Assembly: GCA_025359085.1 (NCBI GenBank)
Contig: JANYHL010000107.1
Coordinates: 1-64,000, forward strand
Direction: 5' to 3'
Origin: Gammaproteobacteria bacterium
Lineage (GTDB): Bacteria > Pseudomonadota > Gammaproteobacteria > Burkholderiales > Burkholderiaceae_C
DNA: 64,000 bases
This document shows positions 1 through 8,544 of this stretch, piece after piece. The translations under genes were made by a program, and so were the position numbers. Position 1 is the first letter of the stretch; each line of letters opens with the position of its first letter. The notes below the pieces were generated by a model. The model was not told where the DNA came from. It did no database searches and saw only the letters and a list, made by a program, of their open reading frames with translations.

Positions 1-992
1 GCCTCAAAGCCGGGCACCAGACGCTTGTAGCTGTTGGTGCCGGGGTTGGTGATGGCGTTGAGGGCGCGGGCGTGCTTGATGATGCCGCCGATGTAGTACA
101 GGGCAAAGTCGCTCAAACCCGCGTAGCCGTCGCCGGCAAACAGGTTTTTGCCGTCTTTCCAGACCGACTGGTGGACGTGCATGCCCGAGCCGTTGTCGCC
201 GACGATCGGCTTGGGCATGAAGGTGGCGGTTTTGCCATAGGCATTGGCCACGTTTTGCACCACGTACTTCAGAACCTGGGTCCAGTCGGCGCGCTGCACC
301 AGGGTGCTGAATTTGGTACCGAGTTCGCATTGACCCGGGGCCGCCACCTCATGGTGGAACACCTCGACCGGAATGCCCAGCGATTCAAGGATCAGCGACA
401 TTTCAGCTCGCATGTCTTGCGTGCTGTCCACCGGCGGCACCGGAAAGTAGCCACCCTTGGTGGTGGGGCGGTGGCCGCGGTTGCCGCCTTCCATTTTTTT
501 GCCGGAATTCCAGGGCGCTTCGTAGTCGTCGATCTTGAAGAAACAGCCCGACATGTCGGTGTTCCAGCGCACATCATCAAACAAGAAAAACTCCGGCTCC
601 GGGCCAAAGTAGGCCGTGTCACCCATGCCCGAGGCCTTCAGGTAGGCTTCGGCCCGATGGGCGACGGAACGCGGGTCGCGGTCATAGGCTTTGCCGTCAC
701 TGGGCTCAACCACGTCGCAGCTCATGAACATCGTGGTTTCTTCAAAGAACGGATCGATGTTGGCGGTGTTGGGGTCGGGCATGAGCTGCATGTCAGAGGC
801 TTCGATGCCTTTCCAGCCCGCGACCGACGAGCCGTCAAAGGCGTGGCCTTCGCTGAACTTGTTTTCATCAAAATGCGAAACCGGCACGGTGACGTGCTGT
901 TCCTTGCCCCGGGTATCGGTGAAGCGGAAGTCAACAAACTTGACTTCGCTGTCTTTCACCATCTTCATGACGTCTGCGACGGTCTTGGCCAT
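1..992 (-). CDS. glnA: Glutamine synthetase type I, C-terminal part outside the window
   Basis: Makes glutamine from glutamate, ammonia and ATP; the entry point of ammonia assimilation in the cytoplasm. About 330 N-terminal residues are visible, starting [14 protein letters not shown]. They carry the beta-grasp domain with DGSSVAGW, the metal and glutamate residues in [11 protein letters not shown] and the [11 protein letters not shown] segment, and [10 protein letters not shown] of the catalytic domain. The chosen ATG has AGGAG about seven bases upstream. The adenylylation tyrosine lies beyond the window edge, so its presence cannot be checked. A sigma-54 type promoter and an NtrC-type site upstream indicate nitrogen control. 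The gene is intact as far as seen. Confidence 0.97.
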   Translation of the reverse strand, partial: MAKTVADVMKMVKDSEVKFVDFRFTDTRGKEQHVTVPVSHFDENKFSEGHAFDGSSVAGWKGIEASDMQLMPDPNTANIDPFFEETTMFMSCDVVEPSDGKAYDRDPRSVAHRAEAYLKASGMGDTAYFGPEPEFFLFDDVRWNTDMSGCFFKIDDYEAPWNSGKKMEGGNRGHRPTTKGGYFPVPPVDSTQDMRAEMSLILESLGIPVEVFHHEVAAPGQCELGTKFSTLVQRADWTQVLKYVVQNVANAYGKTATFMPKPIVGDNGSGMHVHQSVWKDGKNLFAGDGYAGLSDFALYYIGGIIKHARALNAITNPGTNSYKRLVPGFE

Positions 993-1042
993 CAAATACT
1001 CCTGGTTGAATCGTTGTTGAAAAGTGTATGGTTCGGTGTCAC

Positions 1043-1057
1043 GCAGGTTTTGTGCCA
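1043..1057 (-). promoter_or_regulatory. Sigma-54 (-24/-12) promoter of glnA
   Basis: On the minus strand the sequence is TGGCACAAAACCTGC, matching the sigma-54 consensus TGGCAC-N5-TTGC with the GG and GC dinucleotides at the required spacing. It lies about 50 bases upstream of the glnA ATG, which predicts a transcription start near 1031 and a leader of about 38 bases. The match is seen directly; use of the promoter is inferred from position and gene function. Confidence 0.8.
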
Positions 1058-1160
1058 GTTGCGGCGCGTTGACTCAAATAACCAACGCAACATTTTGCCC
1101 TGACTTTGAGCTGCTGCTGGCCCCGATTGCAGAAACATCGCATGACAGTCATGAATTTAA

Positions 1161-1175
1161 GCACCAAATAAGTGC
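1161..1175 (-). promoter_or_regulatory. Candidate NtrC binding site upstream of glnA
   Basis: GCACCAAATAAGTGC on the plus strand; on the minus strand GCACT-N5-GGTGC. This fits the dyad GCACC-N5-GGTGC of enterobacterial NtrC sites. It sits about 105 bp upstream of the -24 element, the usual distance for an enhancer-like NtrC site. Only one good site is visible. Confidence 0.6.
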
Positions 1176-1203
1176 GAATTCAGGGTATCAAAAATTATGA
1201 AAA

Positions 1204-2130
1204 TTATTTTTGCACCAATTCAGGGCCAAGCTTGACGCTGAAACGGTGCAGGCCCGCCAGCAGATCGGCATAAGCCGGGGCGACCCGTGCTGGCTCGCCC
1301 TTGACCCCCAGTTCAATGTGGCGACCATACTCCGGGTGATCCACGCTGGGCAGGCTGAAGACCTTGACGCCGACGTGAAGCCGCTCGATGTCCTGCATCA
1401 GCGGGGTCAACGTCGCTTCCATGGCCCCAAACACGATGACCGATTGCTCGATCCAGGCGGCCGTTTGATGCAACTGCGGGTAATGGGTGTCGAGCACCCA
1501 TTCGATCATGGGCCAGGCCATCACCGGAAAACCGGGCACGAAATAAACACCCCCACGCTCCCCCACTTCGTGTGGGTCGCTGCCCCCCGAGGGGGCTAAT
1601 TTCCCTTGGGGCGGCCCGGCGGGAAATTGTCCTTTCGCCTTGCAGAAAAAACCGGCAATGCGGTTGTACGGGTTGGGAATGAGCTGCGCACCGACCGGAA
1701 ACACGGCCATGTTGAGCCGGTGCAGGTTGTCAGGGTGATCAGGCTGGTAGACCTTGCCTTGTTCTTGGGCAAGGTCTTGCATGCGCTGGCGGATCAGCGT
1801 GGCAGCCTCGGGGTGCAGCGCCAATTCAAGCCCCAGGGCGTGGGCCGCGCATTGGCGGGTATGGTCGTCCGGGGTGGCACCAATGCCGCCGGTTGAAAAC
1901 ACCACGTCGCCCGAGGCAAAGGCACGTTTCAGGGTGGCCGTGATGCGCGCGGGCGAGTCGCCCACGTAGTCGGCATAGTCCAGTGCCAGGCCGCGCGCCT
2001 TCAGCAACTCGATGATTTTGGGCAGGTGTTTGTCAGCGCGCTTGCCTGACAAGATTTCATCGCCAATGATGATCAGGCCGAAACGGGGCGCTGCGCTAGA
2101 GGGAGGTGTTGGCGTTGGCAGTTGGTTCAT
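1204..2130 (-). CDS. Molybdopterin-binding (CinA N-terminal/MoaB-like) domain protein
   Basis: A 308-residue protein of the MoCF_biosynth family as found in the N-terminal half of CinA. It shows IIIGDEILSGKRADKH near residues 21-36 and FSTGGIGATPDDHTR near 83-97, the usual ligand-loop motifs of the fold. No deamidase (CinA C-terminal) domain is present. The exact substrate of stand-alone members is not established. About 30 residues between FFCK and VYFVPGFP are encoded by a GC-rich repeat that reads through in frame, so the protein is longer than its family expects at that point. The start overlaps the end of the upstream EI24 gene by about 35 bp, suggesting co-transcription. Confidence 0.82.
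   Translation of the reverse strand: MNQLPTPTPPSSAAPRFGLIIIGDEILSGKRADKHLPKIIELLKARGLALDYADYVGDSPARITATLKRAFASGDVVFSTGGIGATPDDHTRQCAAHALGLELALHPEAATLIRQRMQDLAQEQGKVYQPDHPDNLHRLNMAVFPVGAQLIPNPYNRIAGFFCKAKGQFPAGPPQGKLAPSGGSDPHEVGERGGVYFVPGFPVMAWPMIEWVLDTHYPQLHQTAAWIEQSVIVFGAMEATLTPLMQDIERLHVGVKVFSLPSVDHPEYGRHIELGVKGEPARVAPAYADLLAGLHRFSVKLGPELVQK
1549..1640. repeat. GC-rich dispersed repeat with two hairpins, inside a gene
   Basis: The stretch contains CCCCCAC-ttcgt-GTGGG, CCCCCCGAGGGGG and the inverted arms AATTTCCC / GGGAAATT separated by about 19 bases. I recognise this pattern as a repeat common in Comamonadaceae intergenic DNA (established only from my memory of such genomes). Here it lies within the molybdopterin-domain gene and is translated in frame on the minus strand as a Gly/Pro-rich insert. 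Confidence 0.65.
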
Positions 2131-2992
2131 CCGGCAATGTTAGCGCTTGCACGTCGATGGTTGTGGCGTCAGGCGCGGGCGCGGCGGTGACCGGGGCCGT
2201 CTCGGCGCGCAAGGCTTGCAGGGCCGCCAGACAGTAATGGGCAAACCAGAGTGAAGACAGGGCAAAGATCAGCGTGTAAAGCCAGATCGCCAGAGGCAGC
2301 AAAATCACAAACGCGGCGGCAAACAACACACCTGAGGCCCACAACACGCTGGGTGCGGCGCCCAGGTAGCCGCAAAAAACACCGATCCCCAACAACCAGC
2401 CACGATGACGGCGAAAAATCTCGCGTCGTTCCTCGACGCTGGCGTGCTCGGCCAACGCATCAAAGGCCATCACCCGGTAAGTCAGCCAACCCCAGATCAA
2501 GGGCGGCAGCACCAGAAGCAAGGGTGGAACCAGCCACAGCGGCAGCGACACCAGCAAGGCAATCAGGGCCAGCCCGGTCGAGCCCAAAGACCACAACAGA
2601 CTGAGCACCCACGAGCCACCGTGCTGGCGCTCAAGTTGGGGGAAACGCCGCGCCGCCACCAGCCGGGTCAGCGCCGGTGTCATCAGCAGCGCCACGGTGA
2701 GCAAGGACAGCACCACCAGAATGGGCGTCACGGCAAAAATCACGATCAAGGGCGCCAGCGCCAGCTTGAGGCTACCAAAGCCCACGCTCTGCAGCCAGTT
2801 CGAGACCGTGTTGACGAGGGTGGAGGCCGCCAGCGCCGCGCGCACCCATTCCACCGTGTTGTTCCAAAAGTAGTAACCCAGCCCCAAAGCGAGCGCCACC
2901 ATCAGCACCAGCGGCAACAATGACAGCACGATCACCCGCGGGCGCAGGCAATAGGCTAGCGCGCGCCAGAAGGCATCGAGAAACAGGTTCAT
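2096..2992 (-). CDS. EI24 (CysZ-like) domain integral membrane protein
   Basis: About 298 residues starting MNLFLDAFWRALAYCLRP, with several long hydrophobic segments (for example around VIVLSLLPLVLMVALALGL, ALIALLVSLPLWLVPPLLLVL and LPLAIWLYTLIFALSSLW). The pattern fits the EI24/CysZ family of inner-membrane proteins; sulfate transport is known for CysZ itself but cannot be claimed here. An in-frame ATG four codons upstream (3004) is an alternative start. It sits between a pseudouridine synthase and the CinA-like gene on the same strand with small gaps, so it is probably part of one transcript. No disruption seen. Confidence 0.8.
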   Translation of the reverse strand: MNLFLDAFWRALAYCLRPRVIVLSLLPLVLMVALALGLGYYFWNNTVEWVRAALAASTLVNTVSNWLQSVGFGSLKLALAPLIVIFAVTPILVVLSLLTVALLMTPALTRLVAARRFPQLERQHGGSWVLSLLWSLGSTGLALIALLVSLPLWLVPPLLLVLPPLIWGWLTYRVMAFDALAEHASVEERREIFRRHRGWLLGIGVFCGYLGAAPSVLWASGVLFAAAFVILLPLAIWLYTLIFALSSLWFAHYCLAALQALRAETAPVTAAPAPDATTIDVQALTLPDEPTANANTSL

Positions 2993-3020
2993 GGGGCCAA
3001 GCATACTCGCGCTCGCAGTA

Positions 3021-3764
3021 TCACCCTTTGAGGCTGGCCAGATCGGCCGCGCTCAGCCAGCGCCACTGGCCTGGGCTCAGGTCGTCGGGCAAACGCAAGC
3101 CGCCGATTTGCGAGCGGTGCAAGGCTTCTACCCGGTTGCTGACCGCCGCCACCATGCGTTTGACCTGGTGGTACTTGCCCTCGGTCAGCGTCAGGCGCAG
3201 GTGGTGGCTTGCTACCGCCTCGGCGGCGGCGGCGCGCACCGGTTTGGGGTCATCGTCGAGCACCACACCGGCCAGCAGCCGGGCCACCTGGGTGTCGTCG
3301 AGTGGATGTTTGACCGTGACCTCGTAGACCTTGGGCACATGGTGGCGTGGTGAATTCATGCGGTGGATGAACTGGCCGTCGTCGGTCAGCAGCAACAGCC
3401 CGGTGGTGTCCTGGTCCAGCCGGCCCACCGCCTGCACGCCTTGCACCGCGCCCTTTTGCGGGCGTAAGCGCAGGGCCGAGGGCAGCAGGGTGTAGATGCT
3501 GGGGTAGGTGGAGGGCTTTTGCGAGCACTCGGTGGCGGTTGGCTTGTGCAGCATGACATAGGCCTTGGCATGGAACGGCCAGTCCACCCCCTGAACCCGC
3601 AAGCGCAAACCATCTGCTTCAAATTCAGTAGCTGCTTGCGTATAGGGGACGGGGGCTAGCGCCTGATTTGGCTCATAAACTTGGACGAGACCCTGCTGGA
3701 TCAGACCGGCACAGACGCGCCGGGTGCCAAAGCCCTGGGAGTAGAGAATGTCTTGTAACTGCAT
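3021..3764 (-). CDS. RsuA-family 16S rRNA pseudouridine synthase
   Basis: A 247-residue protein with an N-terminal S4 RNA-binding-like segment (LQDILYSQGFGTRRVCAGLI) followed by the RsuA/RluB catalytic domain. The catalytic Asp lies in VGRLDQDTTGLLLLTDDG, and the family motif GKYHQVKRM is near the C-terminus. It probably isomerises a uridine of 16S rRNA (U516 in E. coli). A dispersed repeat runs through codons roughly 28-49, so the linker YTQAATEFEAD between S4 and catalytic domain is repeat-encoded while the frame stays open. The final residues overlap no neighbour; EI24 follows after about 28 bp. Confidence 0.88.
   Translation of the reverse strand: MQLQDILYSQGFGTRRVCAGLIQQGLVQVYEPNQALAPVPYTQAATEFEADGLRLRVQGVDWPFHAKAYVMLHKPTATECSQKPSTYPSIYTLLPSALRLRPQKGAVQGVQAVGRLDQDTTGLLLLTDDGQFIHRMNSPRHHVPKVYEVTVKHPLDDTQVARLLAGVVLDDDPKPVRAAAAEAVASHHLRLTLTEGKYHQVKRMVAAVSNRVEALHRSQIGGLRLPDDLSPGQWRWLSAADLASLKG
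3618..3679 (+). repeat. 60-bp dispersed repeat (core ATAGCTGCTTGC family), inside pseudouridine synthase gene
   Basis: Shows TAGCTGCTTGCG, GGGGGCTAGCGCCTGATTTGG and CTCATAAA in the order of the family described in the findings. It is antisense to the host gene and is translated within it without breaking the frame. Confidence 0.75.
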
Positions 3765-3825
3765 GCCCCGAGTATCGCAAAGCGGGATTGGAATACCCGT
3801 CGCCGCGCGATGGCGGATGGAACGC

Positions 3826-5001
3826 TCAAATCAGGCGCGCGGCTTCACGCGCCGCCACCAGGCCTTCGTCGGTTGGCACCACCCACACCTGTACCCGGCT
3901 CTCGGGCGCATGGATCGCCAGCACCTCGTTGCCGATGGCCTGCTGGTTCAACAGCGGGTCAATCACGACTCCCAGCCAGGCCAGGCGCTGGCCCATCTGC
4001 GCGCGCAACTCGGTGTCGTGCTCACCGATGCCGCCGCTGAAGGCCAGCAGATCGAGCCCGTCCAGACAAGCGACCATCGCACCGGTTTCCCGCACCAAGC
4101 GGTAGGTAAACAGATCAATCGCCGCCTGGGCCGGCGCGCTGCCATTGGCGCGCAGGGTTCGCATGTCGGCGCTGATACCGGAGACGCCGAGCAAACCGCT
4201 TTGCTTGTAGAGCAGGTCTTCCAGCTGGTCGTGGTCCCAGCCTTGCTCCATCAGGTACAGCAGCACGCCGGGGTCGATGGAGCCGGTGCGGGTGCCCATC
4301 ATCAAGCCGTCCAGCGCGGAAAACCCCATGCTGGTGGAGCAACTGAGCCCGCCCCGGGCCGCGCACAGGCTGGCGCCGTTGCCCAGATGCGCCATCAGCA
4401 CCCGACCTTGAGCCCGCTCGCTGCGCTCCAGCAGCACGCTCATGACGTACTGGTACGACAGGCCGTGAAAGCCGTAACGGCGCACGCCCCGGTCGGTGAG
4501 CGACTGCGGCAGGGCAAAGGTGTAGTCGACCGCGGGCAGGGTGGCGTGAAAGGCGGTATCAAAGCAGGCGATCTGCGGCAGGCTTGGAAACGCTTTTTGA
4601 AACGCCCGAATGCCTTGCAGGTTTTGCGGCTGGTGCAGCGGTGCCAGTGACGTCAGCCGGATCAACTCGGTCATGATGATTTCGGTGATCTTGACGCTGG
4701 CAGACAGGCTGCGCCCACCATGCACCACGCGGTGGGCAATGGCTTCGATCGCGGGAATGGCGGGGTCGCCCCGCAGCAGTTCGCCCAGGCTCTGCAGGGC
4801 TTGATCAAACGGATCAGCGGCGCGCTCCAGTTGGCGATGTTGGGCGTGGCCCTGAAAAGTCCAGTCCAGCACCGGCGCCCCGCCGGGTTCCAGACCCTGG
4901 ATGCTGCCGGTCAGCACGCTGGGTTGCACTTGCGCATTTTGCAGCGGATGCAGTGAAAATTTGAGCGTGGACGAGCCCGCGTTGACTGCAAGTATGGCCA
5001 T
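3826..5001 (-). CDS. ackA: Acetate kinase
   Basis: Converts acetyl phosphate plus ADP to acetate plus ATP. At 391 residues it is close to the usual 400. Visible motifs are the N-terminal NAGSSTLKF, RVVHGG, the catalytic Asp region CFDTAFH, GFHGLSYQY, the phosphate loop HLGNGAS, MGTRTGSIDPG with the catalytic Arg, and FSGGIGEHD near the C-terminus. No pta gene lies next to it; the upstream genes on the same strand are a hypothetical gene and a phaC-like remnant, consistent with an eroded phaC-pta-ackA arrangement. All key residues that I can recognise are present. Confidence 0.96.
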   Translation of the reverse strand: MAILAVNAGSSTLKFSLHPLQNAQVQPSVLTGSIQGLEPGGAPVLDWTFQGHAQHRQLERAADPFDQALQSLGELLRGDPAIPAIEAIAHRVVHGGRSLSASVKITEIIMTELIRLTSLAPLHQPQNLQGIRAFQKAFPSLPQIACFDTAFHATLPAVDYTFALPQSLTDRGVRRYGFHGLSYQYVMSVLLERSERAQGRVLMAHLGNGASLCAARGGLSCSTSMGFSALDGLMMGTRTGSIDPGVLLYLMEQGWDHDQLEDLLYKQSGLLGVSGISADMRTLRANGSAPAQAAIDLFTYRLVRETGAMVACLDGLDLLAFSGGIGEHDTELRAQMGQRLAWLGVVIDPLLNQQAIGNEVLAIHAPESRVQVWVVPTDEGLVAAREAARLI

Positions 5002-5144
5002 GGGGTGGGTTCCTAAATTAAGTGATTTGGTTTGAGGGGTTGCGCCGCGAGCTGCTGGCGTGACGTTTTCAATCGTGAATGGGGCATCAGGAACAGGCAG
5101 GGTAACTCACGCAACGGCGGGGCCGCTGGCAGAGCCGACAGGTC

Positions 5145-5579
5145 TCAGGTGTTAAACAGGCGATCCAGGTTAATGCCGTCAACGCCGGGCTTGAAACCTT
5201 TGCGTTCCAGCTGCTGCTCGGCCTCGATCATGATCTGGTGCGTGACGGGGATGCCGGCATCGTCGACATAGCGCTTTTCAACCTCGTAGCGCATGACCAG
5301 CAGGCCTCGCAACTCCTGGCGCTGGTGCGCCACCCGGCCCTCCGGGCCAATGTGGGCGTGCACTGCGTCAAGTGGATCGGCGCTGACACGGCGTTCATCC
5401 GGCATGCTTGTGTCATGTTCTTCGCCCATCAGGCTGGCGAGCTCGCCCTCATTGTCAAGCGACACGCCCAAGGCAATCGCCAGGCGGGCGATGCGCATGT
5501 TCAGGGTCTCCATGGCCGCTTCCATCTGGTGCACGCGGTCCAGGTGCAGCTCGTCCGGGGGCTGGGGATCAGTCGGCAT
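5145..5579 (-). CDS. Conserved-looking hypothetical protein
   Basis: A 144-residue soluble protein I do not recognise. It is acidic and mostly helical in appearance (MEAAMETLNMRIARLAIALGVSL), with a C-terminal IMIEAEQQLERKGFKPGVDGINLDRLF. No signal peptide or membrane segment is seen. Its ATG overlaps the stop of a 47-codon phaC-like reading frame on the same strand, so it may be translationally coupled to it and served by the same promoter. ackA follows after about 140 bp. Codon usage resembles that of its neighbours, which supports a real gene, but no function can be offered. Confidence 0.6.
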   Translation of the reverse strand: MPTDPQPPDELHLDRVHQMEAAMETLNMRIARLAIALGVSLDNEGELASLMGEEHDTSMPDERRVSADPLDAVHAHIGPEGRVAHQRQELRGLLVMRYEVEKRYVDDAGIPVTHQIMIEAEQQLERKGFKPGVDGINLDRLFNT

Positions 5580-5712
5580 AAGCCAAGGCCAGAGAAATAG
5601 GCGATAAACCCAAGCTGACCTGGGTCAGATGCGAGTGAAACGCGTCGCCAAGCGGCCGCGCCGCAGTTGGCTGCCCCTTTGACAGTGGCGCGAATGAGAT
5701 CGATTTTTTCAT
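5569..5712 (-). pseudogene. Probable remnant of the 5' end of a PHA synthase gene (phaC-like)
   Basis: A 47-codon frame, starting MKKSISFAPLSKGQPTAARP and ending LGLSPISLALAYAD before a TGA. The segment GLSP..LALAYADW is typical of the N-terminal region of class I poly-hydroxyalkanoate synthases, and the TGA stands where a conserved Trp codon (TGG) would be expected. Nothing resembling the catalytic part follows in any frame. This suggests a deletion that left the promoter and first codons. It could instead be a short leader peptide; the resemblance is from memory and not from a search. Confidence 0.42.
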
Positions 5713-5934
5713 GACAACATCTGAATCCAGTGGAACCTTGTTTCAGATTATGCAGGGTAAACCCTGATTTTCACAGGCGCGCAGGCTCGACAATTTAGAG
5801 ACCCAGCGCTAATAAATCTGTTCTGGCCCGGAGCGCCGGGATGGTGGTGGCCACTGGCTATCGATGCGTTTGCAACATCACTCCTGAATAAATAGCTGCT
5901 TAGGCTTATTTCACGCGGGCTAGCGCCTGATTTG
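5580..5934. other. Gap between hypothetical gene and GGDEF-EAL gene
   Basis: Holds the phaC-like remnant, the AGGGTAAACCCT dyad and, next to the end of the GGDEF-EAL gene, one copy of the 60-bp dispersed repeat. The stretch around 5766-5880 shows nothing I can name. Confidence 0.5.
5754..5765. promoter_or_regulatory. AGGGTAAACCCT dyad upstream of the phaC-like remnant
   Basis: A near-palindromic motif about 40 bp upstream of the phaC-like start. The same GGGTAAACCCT is found at 9210-9220 upstream of the phasin gene. A shared element at two PHA-related loci suggests a common regulator or promoter class; this is inference. Confidence 0.35.
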
Positions 5935-5944
5935 TTATAAATTT
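5885..5944 (+). repeat. 60-bp dispersed repeat, downstream of GGDEF-EAL gene
   Basis: Contains AATAAATAGCTGCT, GCGGGCTAGCGCCTGATTTG and TTATAAAT, all hallmarks of the family. It overlaps the last codons and stop of the GGDEF-EAL gene on the opposite strand. Confidence 0.75.
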
Positions 5945-8265
5945 TCGGGCCTGGCGGGTTCCTGGTCTCGGGCAAAAATTTCAAACTCTTCCAGTGGCAG
6001 CGGTCGGCTAACCAGAAAGCCCTGGTAGGCATGGCAGCCCTGGCTGGCCAAGAAGTTGCGCTGCCCCTGCGTTTCCACGCCTTCGGCGATCACCGCCAGC
6101 CCCATGGCCTCAGCCAGCACCACCACCATTTTGGCAATGGCCGCATCGTTGGCGTCGCTCAGAATGTCGCGTACAAATCCCTGGTCGATCTTGAGTTGAT
6201 CGAGTGGCAAGCGCTTCAGGTACGACAGCGAGGAATAGCCGGTGCCAAAGTCGTCCAGCGAAAACCCAATGCCAATCTCCCGGAGGGCGTGCATCTTGCC
6301 GATCACGTCTTCAATATGCGTTACCAGCAGGCTCTCGGTCAGTTCCAGTTTGAGCCGTTGCGGGTTGGCGCCGGTGCGTTCGAGTGCCGCCAACACTTGC
6401 GGCACATAGTCACTTTGATGAAACTGGCGTGTGCTGACATTCACCGCTATCGTCAGATGGGCCATGGCGGGCTGCGCCGCCCACAGTACCAATTGGGCGC
6501 AAGCCGCCTCCAGCACCCACTTGCCCAAGGGCAGAATCAAGCCTGACTCTTCGGCCAGCGGGATGAACTCAGCCGGTGGTACCAGGCCCCGTTGCGGATG
6601 TTGCCAGCGCACCAGCGCCTCCACGCCAGTGACTTGGCCATCGCTGGTGGCCTGCGCCTGGTAGTGCAGCAGAAACTGGTTTTTCAGTACCGCCTCGCGC
6701 AAGTCGGCTTCCAGGGCGGCACGCGCCGTCACATCCGACTGCATCTTGGGATCAAAGAAGCGCACCGTGTTGCGGCTCGCCGTCTTGGCCTGGTACATCG
6801 CCAGCTCGGCGCGTTTGAGTAACTCGTCAATGCGCTGGTCATGCCCGGTGAACAGGGTGACACCGATGCTGGGCGTGCTGCGATGGGTTTCCATGGCCAG
6901 CTGGTAGGGCTGCGCCAATGCCGCGAGAATTTTTTCAGCGGCCTCCTTGGCTTGGGTGGCCGCCAGCAGCTCGCTCTCACTCAGGTCTTCAAGCAGCACC
7001 ACAAATTCGTCGCCGCCCAGGCGCGCTACCGTGTCCTCGTCGCCCACACAGGCCAGCAGCCGTTGCGCCACCTGCCGCAGCAACAAATCGCCCTGCGCAT
7101 GGCCGAGCGTGTCGTTCAGGGTCTTGAAGTCGTCCAGATCTATGAACAACAAGGCACAAAAATGGGTGCTGCGCGTACTTGATGCCATGCTCTGCGACAG
7201 GCGGTCCAGCAGCCTGCGGCGGTTGGGCAGCTGAGTCAGCGGATCAAAAAACGCCAGATTGTTGATCTCGTCGGCGCTCGCGCGCAGCGCGGCCTGTTCC
7301 CGGGCAATGTCGGCCGTGTGGGCCGTCACTTCCCGGCGCAGCATCCAATTCCACAGCGCCAACATCGTTGCCACCACCAGAAGGCCAAGCAAGGCGTAAC
7401 TGGCGTATCCCGCATAGCGCATCACGCCAGAACTTTCAACCGCGCTGCCGTACCACTTGCGTTCAATTTGCTCGCGCTCAAGTGCGCTGATGCGGGCGAA
7501 GCCGTCTTCAATTACTTTGAGCAGCGCGTGCTCACCCTTGCGCACCGCGCGATGAAACTCCCCCGTGTACAAGGGGACCGAATGGCGAAAATCTTTCTCG
7601 ATGCCCAACTGGTTCAGCAGGTAGGCGCCCGGCGGCTGATCGACGCAAAAGACGCGCACATCGCCGTTGGCCGCAGCCGCAATGACGGCTGAGTAAGCTG
7701 GGTATTTCTTGACGCTGTCGATGCCGTGCGCGTGCAGTACGTTGATGCAGGCATCCCCCTCCTTGACGCCGACCGTGAAGCCCTTCAATGAATCAGCGTT
7801 GGTGATGCCGCTGATGCTTTTATGAAAAAAGATCGGCACATCGATCTGGGCATAGGGCGCGGTGAACTCGTAGAGTGGCTGGCGCGCCGGGGTCTCAAAA
7901 ATGGTATCGATCACATCGGCCTGGCCGGCTTGCATCGTCTGCTGGGCTCGGGTCCAGTCCATCGCCTGCAAGTTGACGGCAATGCCGGTGCGGGCCTGCC
8001 ACAGCGCCCAGCTGTCCTTCAGGATGCCCTGGAGTTGGCCGGACGCGTCCCGAAAGACAAAGGGCGGGTAGTTGTCGTCGAGCACGACGGTGATGGATTT
8101 TGGCGTTGCGTCCGCGGCGAAGGCCTGGGCGCACAGGGTGCTGCTGCCCATCAGCAACAGCAAAACCCAAAGCAAGGCCGACACAATTCGTTTTAGTCTT
8201 GACCCGCCGCGCAACGCGACCCCAGTCCTTGGTTTGGCTGGAAAGAAGAGAATTTGGTCATCCAT
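5935..8265 (-). CDS. Periplasmic solute-binding sensor, GGDEF-EAL protein
   Basis: A 776-residue membrane protein for cyclic di-GMP turnover. Order of parts: signal peptide (residues about 24-50, ending CAQAFA), SBP_bac_3-type ligand domain (about 55-280, DDNYPPFVF and QAMDWTRAQQTMQAGQADV), membrane segment (about 285-309), GGDEF (GGDEF at 417-421) and EAL (E549 of EAL). EAL catalytic residues are present in VNVSTRQ, LELTES, LDDFGTGYSSL, LKIDQGF and EGVET, so phosphodiesterase activity is likely. The RxxD inhibitory site five residues before GGDEF is replaced by GDED, so product inhibition is probably absent. The likely signal is an extracytoplasmic amino acid or similar small molecule. Confidence 0.9.
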   Translation of the reverse strand: MDDQILFFPAKPRTGVALRGGSRLKRIVSALLWVLLLLMGSSTLCAQAFAADATPKSITVVLDDNYPPFVFRDASGQLQGILKDSWALWQARTGIAVNLQAMDWTRAQQTMQAGQADVIDTIFETPARQPLYEFTAPYAQIDVPIFFHKSISGITNADSLKGFTVGVKEGDACINVLHAHGIDSVKKYPAYSAVIAAAANGDVRVFCVDQPPGAYLLNQLGIEKDFRHSVPLYTGEFHRAVRKGEHALLKVIEDGFARISALEREQIERKWYGSAVESSGVMRYAGYASYALLGLLVVATMLALWNWMLRREVTAHTADIAREQAALRASADEINNLAFFDPLTQLPNRRRLLDRLSQSMASSTRSTHFCALLFIDLDDFKTLNDTLGHAQGDLLLRQVAQRLLACVGDEDTVARLGGDEFVVLLEDLSESELLAATQAKEAAEKILAALAQPYQLAMETHRSTPSIGVTLFTGHDQRIDELLKRAELAMYQAKTASRNTVRFFDPKMQSDVTARAALEADLREAVLKNQFLLHYQAQATSDGQVTGVEALVRWQHPQRGLVPPAEFIPLAEESGLILPLGKWVLEAACAQLVLWAAQPAMAHLTIAVNVSTRQFHQSDYVPQVLAALERTGANPQRLKLELTESLLVTHIEDVIGKMHALREIGIGFSLDDFGTGYSSLSYLKRLPLDQLKIDQGFVRDILSDANDAAIAKMVVVLAEAMGLAVIAEGVETQGQRNFLASQGCHAYQGFLVSRPLPLEEFEIFARDQEPARPENL

Positions 8266-8544
8266 CGAGGCTTTGGGAATTCTTGTGGTCAGCGAGCTTA
8301 CTGGAATAAGTCGGTCGTACTTCCTGGCCAGAGTCGCGCAGATAACACTATGTTGCGGACCCGTTTTTGAGGCAGTGTACCTTGAATATCTGGCCTGATC
8401 GGGGGCGCTTGGCTAGCAGTTGACCTGACAGTCACGACCGGTGTCGCCCACTCGGCCCGGGTTCTTGTCAGGCAGGATTTGATGGCATCCACCACCTCCC
8501 CGACCCGCTCGTCGGCTTCCTTCGCGGGGTCCCGCTGACGCAAG

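Noticed and set aside
72-1103. 343-codon plus-strand frame antisense to glnA
   Set aside because: A shadow of glnA codon bias; the minus strand encodes an unmistakable glutamine synthetase.
8298-8543. 81-codon minus-strand frame after the phasin gene
   Set aside because: Composition and lack of any motif or ribosome site suggest chance; it follows the phasin stop directly but has no supporting feature.
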